Of a stretch of 64,000 nucleotides of DNA, positions 39,074 through 45,521 are shown one piece after another. Source of the DNA: Halopiger goleimassiliensis (GTDB lineage Archaea > Halobacteriota > Halobacteria > Halobacteriales > Natrialbaceae); NCBI RefSeq assembly GCF_000455345.1, contig NZ_HG315690.1, positions 2,059,360 through 2,123,359 of the forward strand, read 5' to 3'. The notes under the pieces were generated by a model. That model was given only the letters and a program-made list of their open reading frames with translations, was not told where the DNA came from and ran no database searches. Position 1 is the stretch's first letter; each line of letters begins with the position of its first letter. A program made the position numbers and the translations under genes.

Positions 39074-39248
39074 GGGGTCGTGGCCAAGCCAGGGATGGCG
39101 ACTGACTCCAGAGGCACCGCGCCCGGGACGACACTCCAGACTGATATACTGATCGGGCACCTGATCAGTGTCCGTGTGATGACCCTCTGGAGTTCCGAGG
39201 CGCACCGGAGATATCAGTCGATCGGGGGTTCAAATCCCTCCGACCCCA
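39074..39248 (+). tRNA. tRNA-Trp (anticodon CCA) with 101-nt intron
   Basis: Exon 1 is 39074-39111 and exon 2 is 39213-39248; the mature tRNA is 74 nt with acceptor GGGGTCG/CGACCCC and discriminator A. The intron (39112-39212) interrupts the anticodon loop after the base following CCA, giving mature loop CTCCAGA. A bulge-helix-bulge site fits: CTCC pairs with GGAG (39207-39210) as the central helix, with bulges AGA and ATA; cleavage after the second base of each bulge gives exactly the mature loop. This intron position is the one known from Haloferax volcanii. Confidence 0.96.
39112..39212 (+). ncRNA. Box C/D guide RNA inside the tRNA-Trp intron
   Basis: Box C is GTGATGA at 39176-39182. Two antisense elements match the same pre-tRNA. 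GACTGATAT, next to box D CTGA (39149-39152), pairs with the exon 2 start and places U39 at the fifth base from the box. TCTGGAGT, next to a CCGA box (39195-39198), pairs with the anticodon loop and places C34 at the fifth base. So the intron should guide 2'-O-methylation of C34 and U39, as established in H. volcanii. The FlpA and Nop5 proteins needed are encoded at 18276-19791. Confidence 0.88.
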
Positions 39249-39253
39249 TACTT

Positions 39254-39282
39254 CTGTCGCGAGCAAATTCGCGAGCGACAGG
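39254..39282. terminator. Hairpin downstream of tRNA-Trp
   Basis: CTGTCGCGAGCAAATTCGCG then AGCGACAG folds into nested stems (CTGTCGC with GCGACAG; CGCGA with TCGCG) six nucleotides after the tRNA 3' end. It corresponds in position to the 13-bp hairpin behind tRNA-Val. Terminator or processing role is inferred. Confidence 0.4.
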
Positions 39283-39289
39283 TATGTCG

Positions 39290-39359
39290 CGGAGGGATTT
39301 GAACTAGACGAGACGCGCACAGCGAAGCGAGCACGTCTCGGCGTGGTTCAAATCCTCCG
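39290..39359. repeat. Palindromic duplicate of the tRNA-Trp 3' end
   Basis: An inverted T-arm/acceptor copy (39290-39304) faces a direct copy (39346-39359; the tRNA-like match continues to 39365), so the two pair as CGGAGG(G)ATTTGAAC with GTTCAAATCCTCCG. Inside is a second stem (CGAGACG with CGTCTCG) around CGCACAGCGAAGCGAGCA. The same design, with the shared string GATTTGAACTAGAC, follows tRNA-Val at 44448-44517. Confidence 0.85.
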
Positions 39360-39365
39360 ACCTCA

Positions 39366-39686
39366 TTTCTCGTCCCTGCGAGTCGGCTGGACGACGTCGA
39401 GAGTCGGATCCCCATAGTCTATCCGCCCCATCAAGCGACCGACACCGACGTTCGCGATACGCTCGAGAAGCGGGACGTTCGGGCCGACGGTGAACAGCGT
39501 TCGAGCGAGAATGACCACTTCATCCTGAAAGAGGCCGACGGCATTCTCGAGTCCATCGAGCGGGACGGCCTCACTCGCGAGCAGTGACTTCCGACGTCGA
39601 GACGTCGGGTACCGGACACGAAACGCGGGAAATAGCGCGTCGGCTTCACCAGCAGGCTTTTGCAACGCACACCTGTATGCTCGAGC
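39366..39686. other. Region between tRNA-Trp repeats and the toxin-antitoxin relic; possible gene fragment
   Basis: A plus-strand frame entered from the tRNA repeat reads as an acidic, haloarchaeal-like C-terminus of about 70 residues (ending LESIERDGLTREQ, stop near 39587) but has no start codon. It may be the tail of a gene truncated at the repeat. An opposite-strand frame (39363-39665, 100 codons) is also open. I cannot decide whether either is real. Confidence 0.35.
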
Positions 39687-39839
39687 ATGACCCTCACGAC
39701 CGACGATTTCACCGAATTCCTTGACAGGGACCCCGAGGACGACGAGGAGGTCCCCCTCGGTGATGCACTCTAGGAGCTGGCCGTGGATGTCGAGATGGAT
39801 TCCGTCGAAGCAGTTCGGGACGTTCGCGAACGGTTATGA
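39687..39839 (+). pseudogene. VapB-like antitoxin relic with one nonsense codon
   Basis: A 50-codon frame (MTLTTDDFTEFLDRDPEDDE...) broken by TAG at 39771-39773 (codon 29) and ending TGA at 39837, which overlaps the toxin ATG by four nucleotides, the usual linkage of such pairs. The reading frame is intact otherwise. Acidic, small and directly upstream of a PIN gene, so an antitoxin is the natural reading; the family is not recognised in detail. Confidence 0.65.
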
Positions 39840-40225
39840 GGCTCTTTCTCGACACGAACGTTCTCGTCGCGGCCGTCGTCCGGGATACTGAACGGTCCGA
39901 TGCTGCCGTCACAGCACTCAACGAGTCCGACGAGACGTACACGTCCATGCTGAATCTCATGGAGCTTCGAACCGTCCTCGCGAAAAAGAAACGGGTCGAG
40001 CGGGATCACGTCGAGTAAATCGAAAAGCGAGTGTCGGCCCGGACGACGGTTACGTTCCCGGACGCCTCCGACTTCGTTGAAGCGAACCGTCTCTAGGAGG
40101 AGACGCTACTGTACCCGATGGACGCGATTATCCTCTCTGCAGCGAACGCCGTCGATGCGACGCTCGTCACCTTCGATGGCGAGCTTCGAGAACACGGGGC
40201 GAAAACACCGCAAGACGTCATCTAA
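39836..40225 (+). pseudogene. VapC-like PIN-domain toxin relic with two nonsense codons
   Basis: Reads as a complete 129-codon PIN ribonuclease except for TAA at codon 61 (40016) and TAG at codon 87 (40094). All four catalytic acids remain: Asp6 (LFLDTN), Glu43 (NLMELR), Asp96 (YPMDAII) and Asp114 (TFDGEL). There is no frameshift. Both stops fall where haloarchaeal relatives are likely to carry Gln (CAA, CAG), so single C-to-T changes explain them. As written, only a 60-residue N-terminal fragment would be made. The locus sits just behind the tRNA-Trp repeats, a common place for mobile toxin-antitoxin genes. Confidence 0.8.
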
Positions 40226-40637
40226 TCGGATCGCTCGCAGAACCATCCGAAATACGGGCGGTTCGAGCGCGGTTACGACGATCGCCTGTTTCAGGGACCC
40301 CAGCTCGTCGGGTACGGCTTTTCTGGCGGCTCGATCACCGCCGAGCCGTATCGACCGTCGGTCGCACCGAATCACCGCGGCAACGACTCCCGAGTGATCT
40401 GCAGTCTCGAGCGGACCGGCGTCGAGTGTGACCTCGAGACCGATCGGACCGATCGCGCCGACGGGGCAGTGATGGACCAGGCCCTGTCGACCCGCGTCAC
40501 GTCGCCCGAGCCGAAGACCGGCCATCGATATCGGTCCGATTCGAGTCAACGCGACGGCAACAACGATCCGCCGGCACTGCTACCGAACCGCGGGACGGGA
40601 GGATCCCGAGGCGAATCCCCCACGCGCAGACGACCAG
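40226..40637. other. Non-coding or decayed stretch
   Basis: 412 nt between the toxin relic and the zinc-ribbon gene. No frame shows convincing coding character and I see no repeat, tRNA or clear promoter. Confidence 0.5.
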
Positions 40638-40832
40638 TCAGGGGTCGCTCCGTTCCTCGTCGATGAGTTCCGCCTCGTCGATCTGTCGTGGCGTCGGCGC
40701 TTCACAGCCACAGACGTTGTTGGGACTGATCGGGTAGACGGACCCGTCGTCTCGAATCCACACGGTAAAGAGTTCACCGCAGTCCTCACAGACGCCGAGG
40801 GCCTTCTCTTTGGTCTCATCTCGAGTAGTCAC
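40638..40832 (-). CDS. Zinc-ribbon-like small protein, paralog of the 21464 gene
   Basis: A 64-residue protein with a GTG start at 40832 (VTTRDETKEKALGVCEDC). Cysteines CEDC and CGC enclose LFTVWIRDDGSVYPISPNNV, which aligns residue by residue with VYSVWIRPDGTVYAISSHNS in the microprotein at 21464-21628. The C-terminal 20 residues are acidic. Probably one zinc site. An upstream ATG at 40916 is in frame but its extension has no counterpart in the paralog. Function unknown. Confidence 0.75.
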   Translation of the reverse strand: MTTRDETKEKALGVCEDCGELFTVWIRDDGSVYPISPNNVCGCEAPTPRQIDEAELIDEERSDP

Positions 40833-41062
40833 TGAACTGCGCCGTTCCGAGTACAACCACAAGGATTGCCAGACGGAAAATACCCGGGTCATCGGGCCAC
40901 CGAATCGATCCCTCACCGGACGGAACTGATCGAGACGAAAGCGAACTCTCGGATCGGCTCCCGGGAAGGGGGCAACCGGACTCCAGGGGCCGCACTCGAT
41001 CGTCGGTGACCGATCCTCGACCGCGCGGAGGGACCGACCGACAACTAACGGCGAGTGCTGAC

Positions 41063-41098
41063 TGAAACGTCCGTTTCACTCTGCGTCGGTTTTTATAC
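41063..41098 (+). promoter_or_regulatory. TATA element and upstream palindrome of a lipoprotein gene
   Basis: TTTTATAC (41091-41098) is centred 26 nt before the ATG at 41121. Twelve nucleotides upstream lies TGAAACGTCCGTTTCA (41063-41078), a perfect 7-bp inverted repeat around TC. This is where archaeal activators or TFB contacts occur, so it is a good candidate for a regulatory site. Confidence 0.55.
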
Positions 41099-41120
41099 AC
41101 GGTGGTGAAACGTTCGAGTC

Positions 41121-41765
41121 ATGCATCGACGGACGATGGTGACCGCAGTGGGGATCGCGATGGGTGCGATCGCCGGCTGCTTGAACGACGATTCGACAGG
41201 AACCGGAACCCCGGGGGACGACGGCTCCGACGGCGAGGACACCGATGGACCGATTCGCGAGCGATTCGCGGACGAACCCTCCCGCCCGGAGTGTGAGAAA
41301 GAATCCGAGTCGGTCGAGATCGAAATGGGTGACGAGACGGACACCGCGGAGACCGCGGCGACGATTCCCTATCCCGACCCGCCGACCGAGGTCACCGGTG
41401 AGGCCGTCCTCGAGTACCTCGAAGCGTTCGACGAGGCGTACCTCACCCACGACATCCTCTGTAACGATCGGCGGTCGGGAGCGATCCTCTCGATCGGGTA
41501 CAGTCTGGAGCGACGGGAGACGTTCGACTGGTACGACGACGTGACGGTCGTCTTCCTGCAGCGGGCCGCCGGCGCGACCAGCGGGGTCGACGAGGACGGT
41601 ATCATGTGGCAAGCGGACATCGGCTACAGCAGTGTCGTCTACGCCATCGACGAAACAGGCCTAGTGAGAGCCGAGGTCGACGACCCGATCACCGGCGACG
41701 AGGACCTCGAGTCACAGCTACCGGATCCGCTCGAGGCGGGGACGCTGGTCGCGGCCTTCGAGTGA
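41121..41765 (+). CDS. Secreted lipoprotein of unknown function
   Basis: A 214-residue protein with MHRRTMVTAVGIAMGAIAGC: a short twin-arginine-like start, a hydrophobic core and a lipobox cysteine at residue 20. An acidic Gly/Asp/Thr linker (about residues 21-45) leads to a domain of alpha+beta look (VTGEAVLEYLEAFDEAYLTH, VTVVFLQRAAGATSG, SSVVYAIDETGLVRAEV), reminiscent of NTF2-like haloarchaeal lipoproteins. Two further cysteines (PECEKE, ILCND) could form a disulfide. A TATA box at standard distance supports the ATG at 41121. Confidence 0.78.
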   Translation: MHRRTMVTAVGIAMGAIAGCLNDDSTGTGTPGDDGSDGEDTDGPIRERFADEPSRPECEKESESVEIEMGDETDTAETAATIPYPDPPTEVTGEAVLEYLEAFDEAYLTHDILCNDRRSGAILSIGYSLERRETFDWYDDVTVVFLQRAAGATSGVDEDGIMWQADIGYSSVVYAIDETGLVRAEVDDPITGDEDLESQLPDPLEAGTLVAAFE

Positions 41766-41802
41766 CGCGGAGGACGAAAACGGAAGTACAACCCTGGCCG
41801 AA

Positions 41803-41976
41803 TCAGGCGTCCGCAGTGCTGGTATCGACGCCGTCGTCGCCGTCGATTCGGACGAAGCCGTAGTCACAGTCGGGGCAGTGCCACTTGACCTTCTCGCCGA
41901 GGTGCAGCGTCGTACTCGCGGCCCGGTAGAAGGTCTTGGATTCGCCGCACTCGGGACAGTCGTGCTCGAGTTCCAT
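41803..41976 (-). CDS. Small zinc-ribbon protein
   Basis: A 57-residue protein starting MELEHDCPECGESKTFYRAA and carrying a second pair CPDCDYGFVRIDGDD: two CPxC knuckles of a rubredoxin-like zinc ribbon. This is a conserved haloarchaeal type; function unknown, probably nucleic acid or protein binding. I use the ATG at 41976, since the longer frame has no cysteines or family look. It is divergent from the adenosyltransferase at 42095, with 118 nt between. Confidence 0.75.
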   Translation of the reverse strand: MELEHDCPECGESKTFYRAASTTLHLGEKVKWHCPDCDYGFVRIDGDDGVDTSTADA

Positions 41977-42094
41977 GGCTCTGTGCTGGCGTTGGAACCG
42001 AGGCGTGTTTAACGTACTGTTTCCGGCGTGGACCGTAACGTGGCCGAATCCGTGCCCGCTAGTCATTAAGTTTCGGCCGTCCGTCCTGACACCC

Positions 42095-42628
42095 ATGTCG
42101 ATCTACACCGGCCGCGGCGACGACGGGGAGACGGACCTGCGGGACATGACCCGCGTTTCGAAGGCTAGCGCGCGAATCGAGGCCTACGGAACCGTCGACG
42201 AACTCAACGCGCTCATCGGAACCGTCCGCCCGACGGGCTACGAGGACGTCGACGAACGACTGCGGACGGTCCAGAACCACCTTCACGTCGTGCAGGCGGA
42301 CTTCGCGAACCCTGATCCCGAAGAGGACGACCCCGTGATCCGGGCCGAGCACGTCGAGACCGTCGAGGCGTGGATCGACGAGTACGACGAGGAACTCGAG
42401 CCGCTGACGTCGTTCATCCTGCCGACGGGCAGCGACGACGGCGCACGACTGCACCACGCCCGGACGGTCTGTCGGCGTGCCGAACGCCGCGCGGTCGCAC
42501 TGGCGTCGGAGGAGGAGATCAACGAGCAGGCGGTCCAGTACCTCAACCGGCTTTCGGACGGCCTGTTCACGCTCGCGCGGGTCGTGAACCAGCGCGACGG
42601 CGAGCCGGAAGAAGCGCCGCAGTACTGA
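42095..42628 (+). CDS. Cob(I)alamin adenosyltransferase, PduO type
   Basis: Transfers the adenosyl group of ATP to cobalamin in the last step of coenzyme B12 formation or salvage. The 177-residue protein starts MSIYTGRGDDGETDL, matching the TGxGDxGxT ATP-binding N-terminus, continues with YGTVDELNALIGTVR and has the late helix HHARTVCRRAERRAVAL with the Arg/Glu residues that bind ATP. QYLNRLSDGLFTLARVVN is the usual C-terminus. I start at the ATG at 42095 for that reason. It stands alone. Confidence 0.93.
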   Translation: MSIYTGRGDDGETDLRDMTRVSKASARIEAYGTVDELNALIGTVRPTGYEDVDERLRTVQNHLHVVQADFANPDPEEDDPVIRAEHVETVEAWIDEYDEELEPLTSFILPTGSDDGARLHHARTVCRRAERRAVALASEEEINEQAVQYLNRLSDGLFTLARVVNQRDGEPEEAPQY

Positions 42629-42714
42629 CCCACGCGTAGGGCGGTAAGCCTACAGCCGCGCCACCACGACCGGAACGGTAGACGGAACGGGAACTCCGGC
42701 CGAGAGCCGCTCGA

Positions 42715-43017
42715 TCAGCTGACGAAGAGCGTCTCCCGAGTCGCCGTTTCGATGAGCGTCCAGGCGGCCTGGAGGTTCTCTCCCGGTTCGATCCGGTCCC
42801 GAGAGCGGTCGTACCGGATCACGTTCGCGTCCGCGAGCAGCGGCAGGTGGGTGTGATGCAGTTCGATCTCGAGGGAACGGCGGGAGCGATCGCCGTCGTT
42901 CGTCGTCTCCTCGAGCAGATGGGCCGTCGCGTCCCCGACCCCGATCGAGGCTCCACGATCCGCCAGGTGTGTACAGAGCAAGCGACGATCCCGATCCGAC
43001 AGCGCCGTAAACAACAC
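42715..43017 (-). CDS. Haloarchaeal winged-helix protein, DUF7344-like
   Basis: About 100 residues with a GTG start at 43017 (VLFTALSDRDRRLLCTHLAD). The LSDRDRRLLCTHLAD helix, the helix EIELHHTHLPLLADANVI and the final wing YDRSRDRIEPGENL are typical of small haloarchaeal winged-helix regulators (DUF7344, from memory). The N-terminus is a little short for the family, so the start is uncertain. A TTTTTA on the coding strand near 43050 may be the TATA box. Next on the same strand, upstream, is an HTH-10 regulator. Confidence 0.6.
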   Translation of the reverse strand: MLFTALSDRDRRLLCTHLADRGASIGVGDATAHLLEETTNDGDRSRRSLEIELHHTHLPLLADANVIRYDRSRDRIEPGENLQAAWTLIETATRETLFVS

Positions 43018-43104
43018 GTCGTGGCGATGGGTATGTGTCGTCGCAGTAAAAATCCGATGGTTGGAACCGTAAGCAATCGACCTTGCTCTCCAGGGTTTTA
43101 TCCG

Positions 43105-43746
43105 TTACCGGCGGCGGAACACCGACTCGATCAGGGAGGCGATCGCCCGACGTAACCGTTCCGAGACGGATTGGGAGGAGATTCCGAGTCGATCGGCGAG
43201 TTCCGTCTGGGTCGCCGATCGGGGGACGTCGAAATAACCCGCTTCGTACGCCAGTAGCAGCGCTTCCCGTTGTCGTGGCGAAACTTCCGGCAGGGTCAGT
43301 TCGTCGGGATCAGTTCGCTCGTAGAGCGACAACAGCGTGAACGAACAGCCCAGTTCGGCGTACGCCCGGCGGTAGGAGAGGAGGGTCTCTCGATCCGGAA
43401 CGCACATCCGCATCCGCCACCCCTCCTCGGTGCCGATGGCCTCGAGAAGTATCACGTCGTCCTCGGCCCACGACGAGAACGTCGTCCGTCGTCGGCCGGT
43501 CGCCGTCAGATCGACCCGGTAGAGGTGCTGTGAATCGACCGAATCGAGCCGGACCGGGTTCGTAACCGTCGGATCGGCTTCGAGTGCCCGGTCGAACGAC
43601 TCGACGTCAGTCCCGGACATCCAGAACAGCAGTCGAACGGTATCGTCGATCCGATACCGTTCCTCGTTCCGAAGCGTCACCTCATCGCACGTCGTCAGCG
43701 TCCGCTGGAGTATCGACGACCCGACGAGGTATTCGGCGACCAACAC
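43105..43746 (-). CDS. HTH-10 (bacterio-opsin activator-type) transcriptional regulator
   Basis: A 213-residue regulator related to the one at 19990. The C-terminus has the HTH-10 pattern: SPRQREALLLAYEAGYFDVP, then TQTELADRLGISSQSVSERLRRA. The N-terminal region (VLVAEYLVGSSILQRTL, VRLLFWMSGTDVESFDRALE) is the associated sensor-like domain. The GTG start at 43746 is supported by a TATA box (ATTTATAAAT, 43768-43777) 27 nt upstream, which would make the transcript leaderless with GTG as its first codon. Targets unknown. Confidence 0.86.
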   Translation of the reverse strand: MLVAEYLVGSSILQRTLTTCDEVTLRNEERYRIDDTVRLLFWMSGTDVESFDRALEADPTVTNPVRLDSVDSQHLYRVDLTATGRRRTTFSSWAEDDVILLEAIGTEEGWRMRMCVPDRETLLSYRRAYAELGCSFTLLSLYERTDPDELTLPEVSPRQREALLLAYEAGYFDVPRSATQTELADRLGISSQSVSERLRRAIASLIESVFRRR

Positions 43747-43767
43747 GGGTAAAGAATTAGGCCCAAT

Positions 43768-43777
43768 ATTTATAAAT
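43768..43777 (-). promoter_or_regulatory. TATA element of the HTH-10 gene
   Basis: ATTTATAAAT, a self-complementary AT-rich box 27 nt from the GTG start at 43746; the only such element in this divergent region. Confidence 0.7.
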
Positions 43778-44006
43778 CTCTTTTAATGAACGATGTGAGG
43801 AAACGACGGATCGACACCCGAAATAGCGCGCTCTCGACGGGTTTCGGGCCGTCGACCCGAGGACTCGAGCGCGACGGTCGTCCGCTCGAGTCGCCGTCTG
43901 CTGATCGGTCCCGCGTCAGGCCCGACGCGGGATTCCTGCGGCCGATGGCGGTCGGCCCTGCGACAGGGCTATATCCTCGCGACGCCTCTCAATACCTGAT
44001 TGTTCC

Positions 44007-44273
44007 ATGAGCAAGCACTTCCACGACAGCCGGTACTACCTCCAGCGCGCCGTCCACCACGCCGTCCTCGGCGTCCGCGAACACCTCGATCCCCACCTCG
44101 AGCGCGTTCGGACTCGTCTCGGATCCGAACCCGAACCGGAGCCCGAACCCAGCCGCCTCGAGACCGTTCGCGAGGACGTCGTCGCCCTCGAGCGAGGCGT
44201 CGAACGCCGAGCGCGCGAGACGGTCGCCGAGGCTCGAGCGCGCGTCGATGCTCGCCGGCCCGACGGCCGGTGA
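44007..44273 (+). CDS. Small helical haloarchaeal protein
   Basis: An 88-residue, charged and probably all-helical protein. It begins MSKHFHDSRYYLQRAVHHAV and continues with SRLETVREDVVALERGVERR and RETVAEARARVDARR; this combination (aromatic HF..RYYL start, then ETVREDV) is found in a haloarchaeal family of unknown function. A Glu-Pro repeat (SEPEPEPEP) divides the two helical parts. It ends 40 nt before tRNA-Val. Confidence 0.7.
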   Translation: MSKHFHDSRYYLQRAVHHAVLGVREHLDPHLERVRTRLGSEPEPEPEPSRLETVREDVVALERGVERRARETVAEARARVDARRPDGR

Positions 44274-44313
44274 AAGGAAGCCTTAAGTCGACCGCACCGA
44301 TACTCCCTCGTGC

Positions 44314-44388
44314 GGGTTGGTGATCTAGTCCGGTTATGATACCTCCTTCACACGGAGGAAGTCGGCAGTTCAAATCTGCCCCAACCCA
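44314..44388 (+). tRNA. tRNA-Val (anticodon CAC)
   Basis: A 75-nt tRNA with acceptor GGGTTGG/CCAACCC and discriminator A. The anticodon arm is CCTCC-TTCACAC-GGAGG, giving anticodon CAC (codon GUG); the T arm is GGCAG-TTCAAAT-CTGCC. No intron, no encoded CCA. It is directly followed by TTTTT (44389-44393), an archaeal-type oligo-T terminator. Confidence 0.96.
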
Positions 44389-44441
44389 TTTTTGCCGACG
44401 CAACGACGAGGAGCACAGCGACGAGTCCGCGTCGGCAAAAA
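44389..44441. terminator. Oligo-T and 13-bp hairpin behind tRNA-Val
   Basis: TTTTTGCCGACGC (44389-44401) pairs perfectly with GCGTCGGCAAAAA (44429-44441) around a 27-nt loop. The T-run at the left end should terminate the tRNA transcript, and the mirrored A-run would do the same for transcription from the right. Confidence 0.7.
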
Positions 44442-44447
44442 TTGTCC

Positions 44448-44525
44448 GGCAGATTTGAACTAGACCGAGGTTCTGCGAGCGAAGCGAGCAGGTTCTCGGG
44501 CGGAGTTCAAATCTGCCCCAACCCA
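44448..44525. repeat. Palindromic duplicate of the tRNA-Val 3' end
   Basis: GGCAGATTTGAACT (44448-44461) pairs perfectly with AGTTCAAATCTGCC (44504-44517). The right arm belongs to a 22-nt exact copy of the tRNA-Val 3' end (44504-44525 equals 44367-44388). An inner stem (CCGAG with CTCGG) and a GAGCGAAGCGAGCAG tip fill the loop. The string GATTTGAACTAGAC is shared with the equivalent structure behind tRNA-Trp. Confidence 0.9.
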
Positions 44526-44569
44526 CTCGAGTCGTTCGTGAGGTGGACCAACCCAGTCTCCACGCCGTA

Positions 44570-45262
44570 TCACCACCGCATTTCCACGTTTCCGTCGGCG
44601 TCCCACCTGCACTTGTTTCTCTCAACTGCATCCTCGGGACCACTCACGGAGATCGTCTCGTCGTCGACTCGCAGAACGTACCCGGCTCCAAACTCGTCTA
44701 CCGCCCACGTGGTTTCCGCCGAGAGTTTCTCCGTTTCCACTTCGACGTCTATCGTTCCGTACCGGTAGTCCACTTCGGGAGGAAGATCGACCAGTTCCTC
44801 GGAAGGGAGGTCGAACTCGTCTACAAAGAAGCGATCGCCACCAGCACTCAAGCGAAGGGTGATCTCCCGCTGTTCCGCCGCTTCATTTACGACGGCCAAA
44901 CCGAGATCTAATGCCGTTTCTGGATACGCCTCCTCGAGTCGAAGCGAATACCCGCTCCCCTCCGACTCGAGAACTGGCTCGTAGTACGCGACCGGTTCGT
45001 CGGATCCGCTTAGATACGAGCTGTCGGTATCCATCACCTCGTCGAGAACCAGCGGCTCGTCACTCTCGTAGACGTCGTCGTCGAGTGCCGCGCTGACCTC
45101 CTTCGCTGCGGGGTCTGGTAATGACGTGATCGCGAGTATCGTCTGCGAACAGCGTTCGTACGGTTGTTCATCGCTCGAAGTCCCGGGTCCAGTATCCACA
45201 CATCCTGCGAGGAGATTTGGAAGGGGAATAGCAGCACCAGCGAGGACCGTGCGGCGGTTCAT
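44570..45262 (-). CDS. Secreted lipoprotein of unknown function
   Basis: A 230-residue protein starting MNRRTVLAGAAIPLPNLLAGC: twin-arginine start and lipobox with cysteine 21. The mature part has an acidic linker and then beta-strand-rich sequence (DLGLAVVNEAAEQREITLRL, GTIDVEVETEKLSAETTWAV, YVLRVDDETISVSGPEDAV). Haloarchaea secrete many such Tat lipoproteins and this one is not recognised further. A longer frame to 45361 exists, but the RR signal peptide fixes the start at 45262. Confidence 0.78.
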   Translation of the reverse strand: MNRRTVLAGAAIPLPNLLAGCVDTGPGTSSDEQPYERCSQTILAITSLPDPAAKEVSAALDDDVYESDEPLVLDEVMDTDSSYLSGSDEPVAYYEPVLESEGSGYSLRLEEAYPETALDLGLAVVNEAAEQREITLRLSAGGDRFFVDEFDLPSEELVDLPPEVDYRYGTIDVEVETEKLSAETTWAVDEFGAGYVLRVDDETISVSGPEDAVERNKCRWDADGNVEMRW

Positions 45263-45521
45263 ATCCACACGACCGGTGGGGTGGGTAAGTGTTTTCTCTC
45301 GTGTGAGAGATCGACGACACGTGACGGGTCGTGAGCGGATCGCCGAGTGTCGGTTCCACACATCTCGGCGGTGAAGACGACCGAAAGCCGGGGTTGCAAC
45401 GGGAGAACCGACAGTCGAAGCGCCTCCCGCCCGGAGACGCCGATGTTGGTGCGGTACCGGAGCATCACTCGAGCGCGCCCGAATCGAACGGCAAAAGAAC
45501 CCGAGTCGACTCGGACGAGGT

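Noticed and set aside
39836-40225. Stop-codon reassignment to Gln as a general system
   Set aside because: TAA and TAG end other intact genes of the window normally (for example trkA ends TAG), so genome-wide recoding is excluded; point mutations are the simple explanation.
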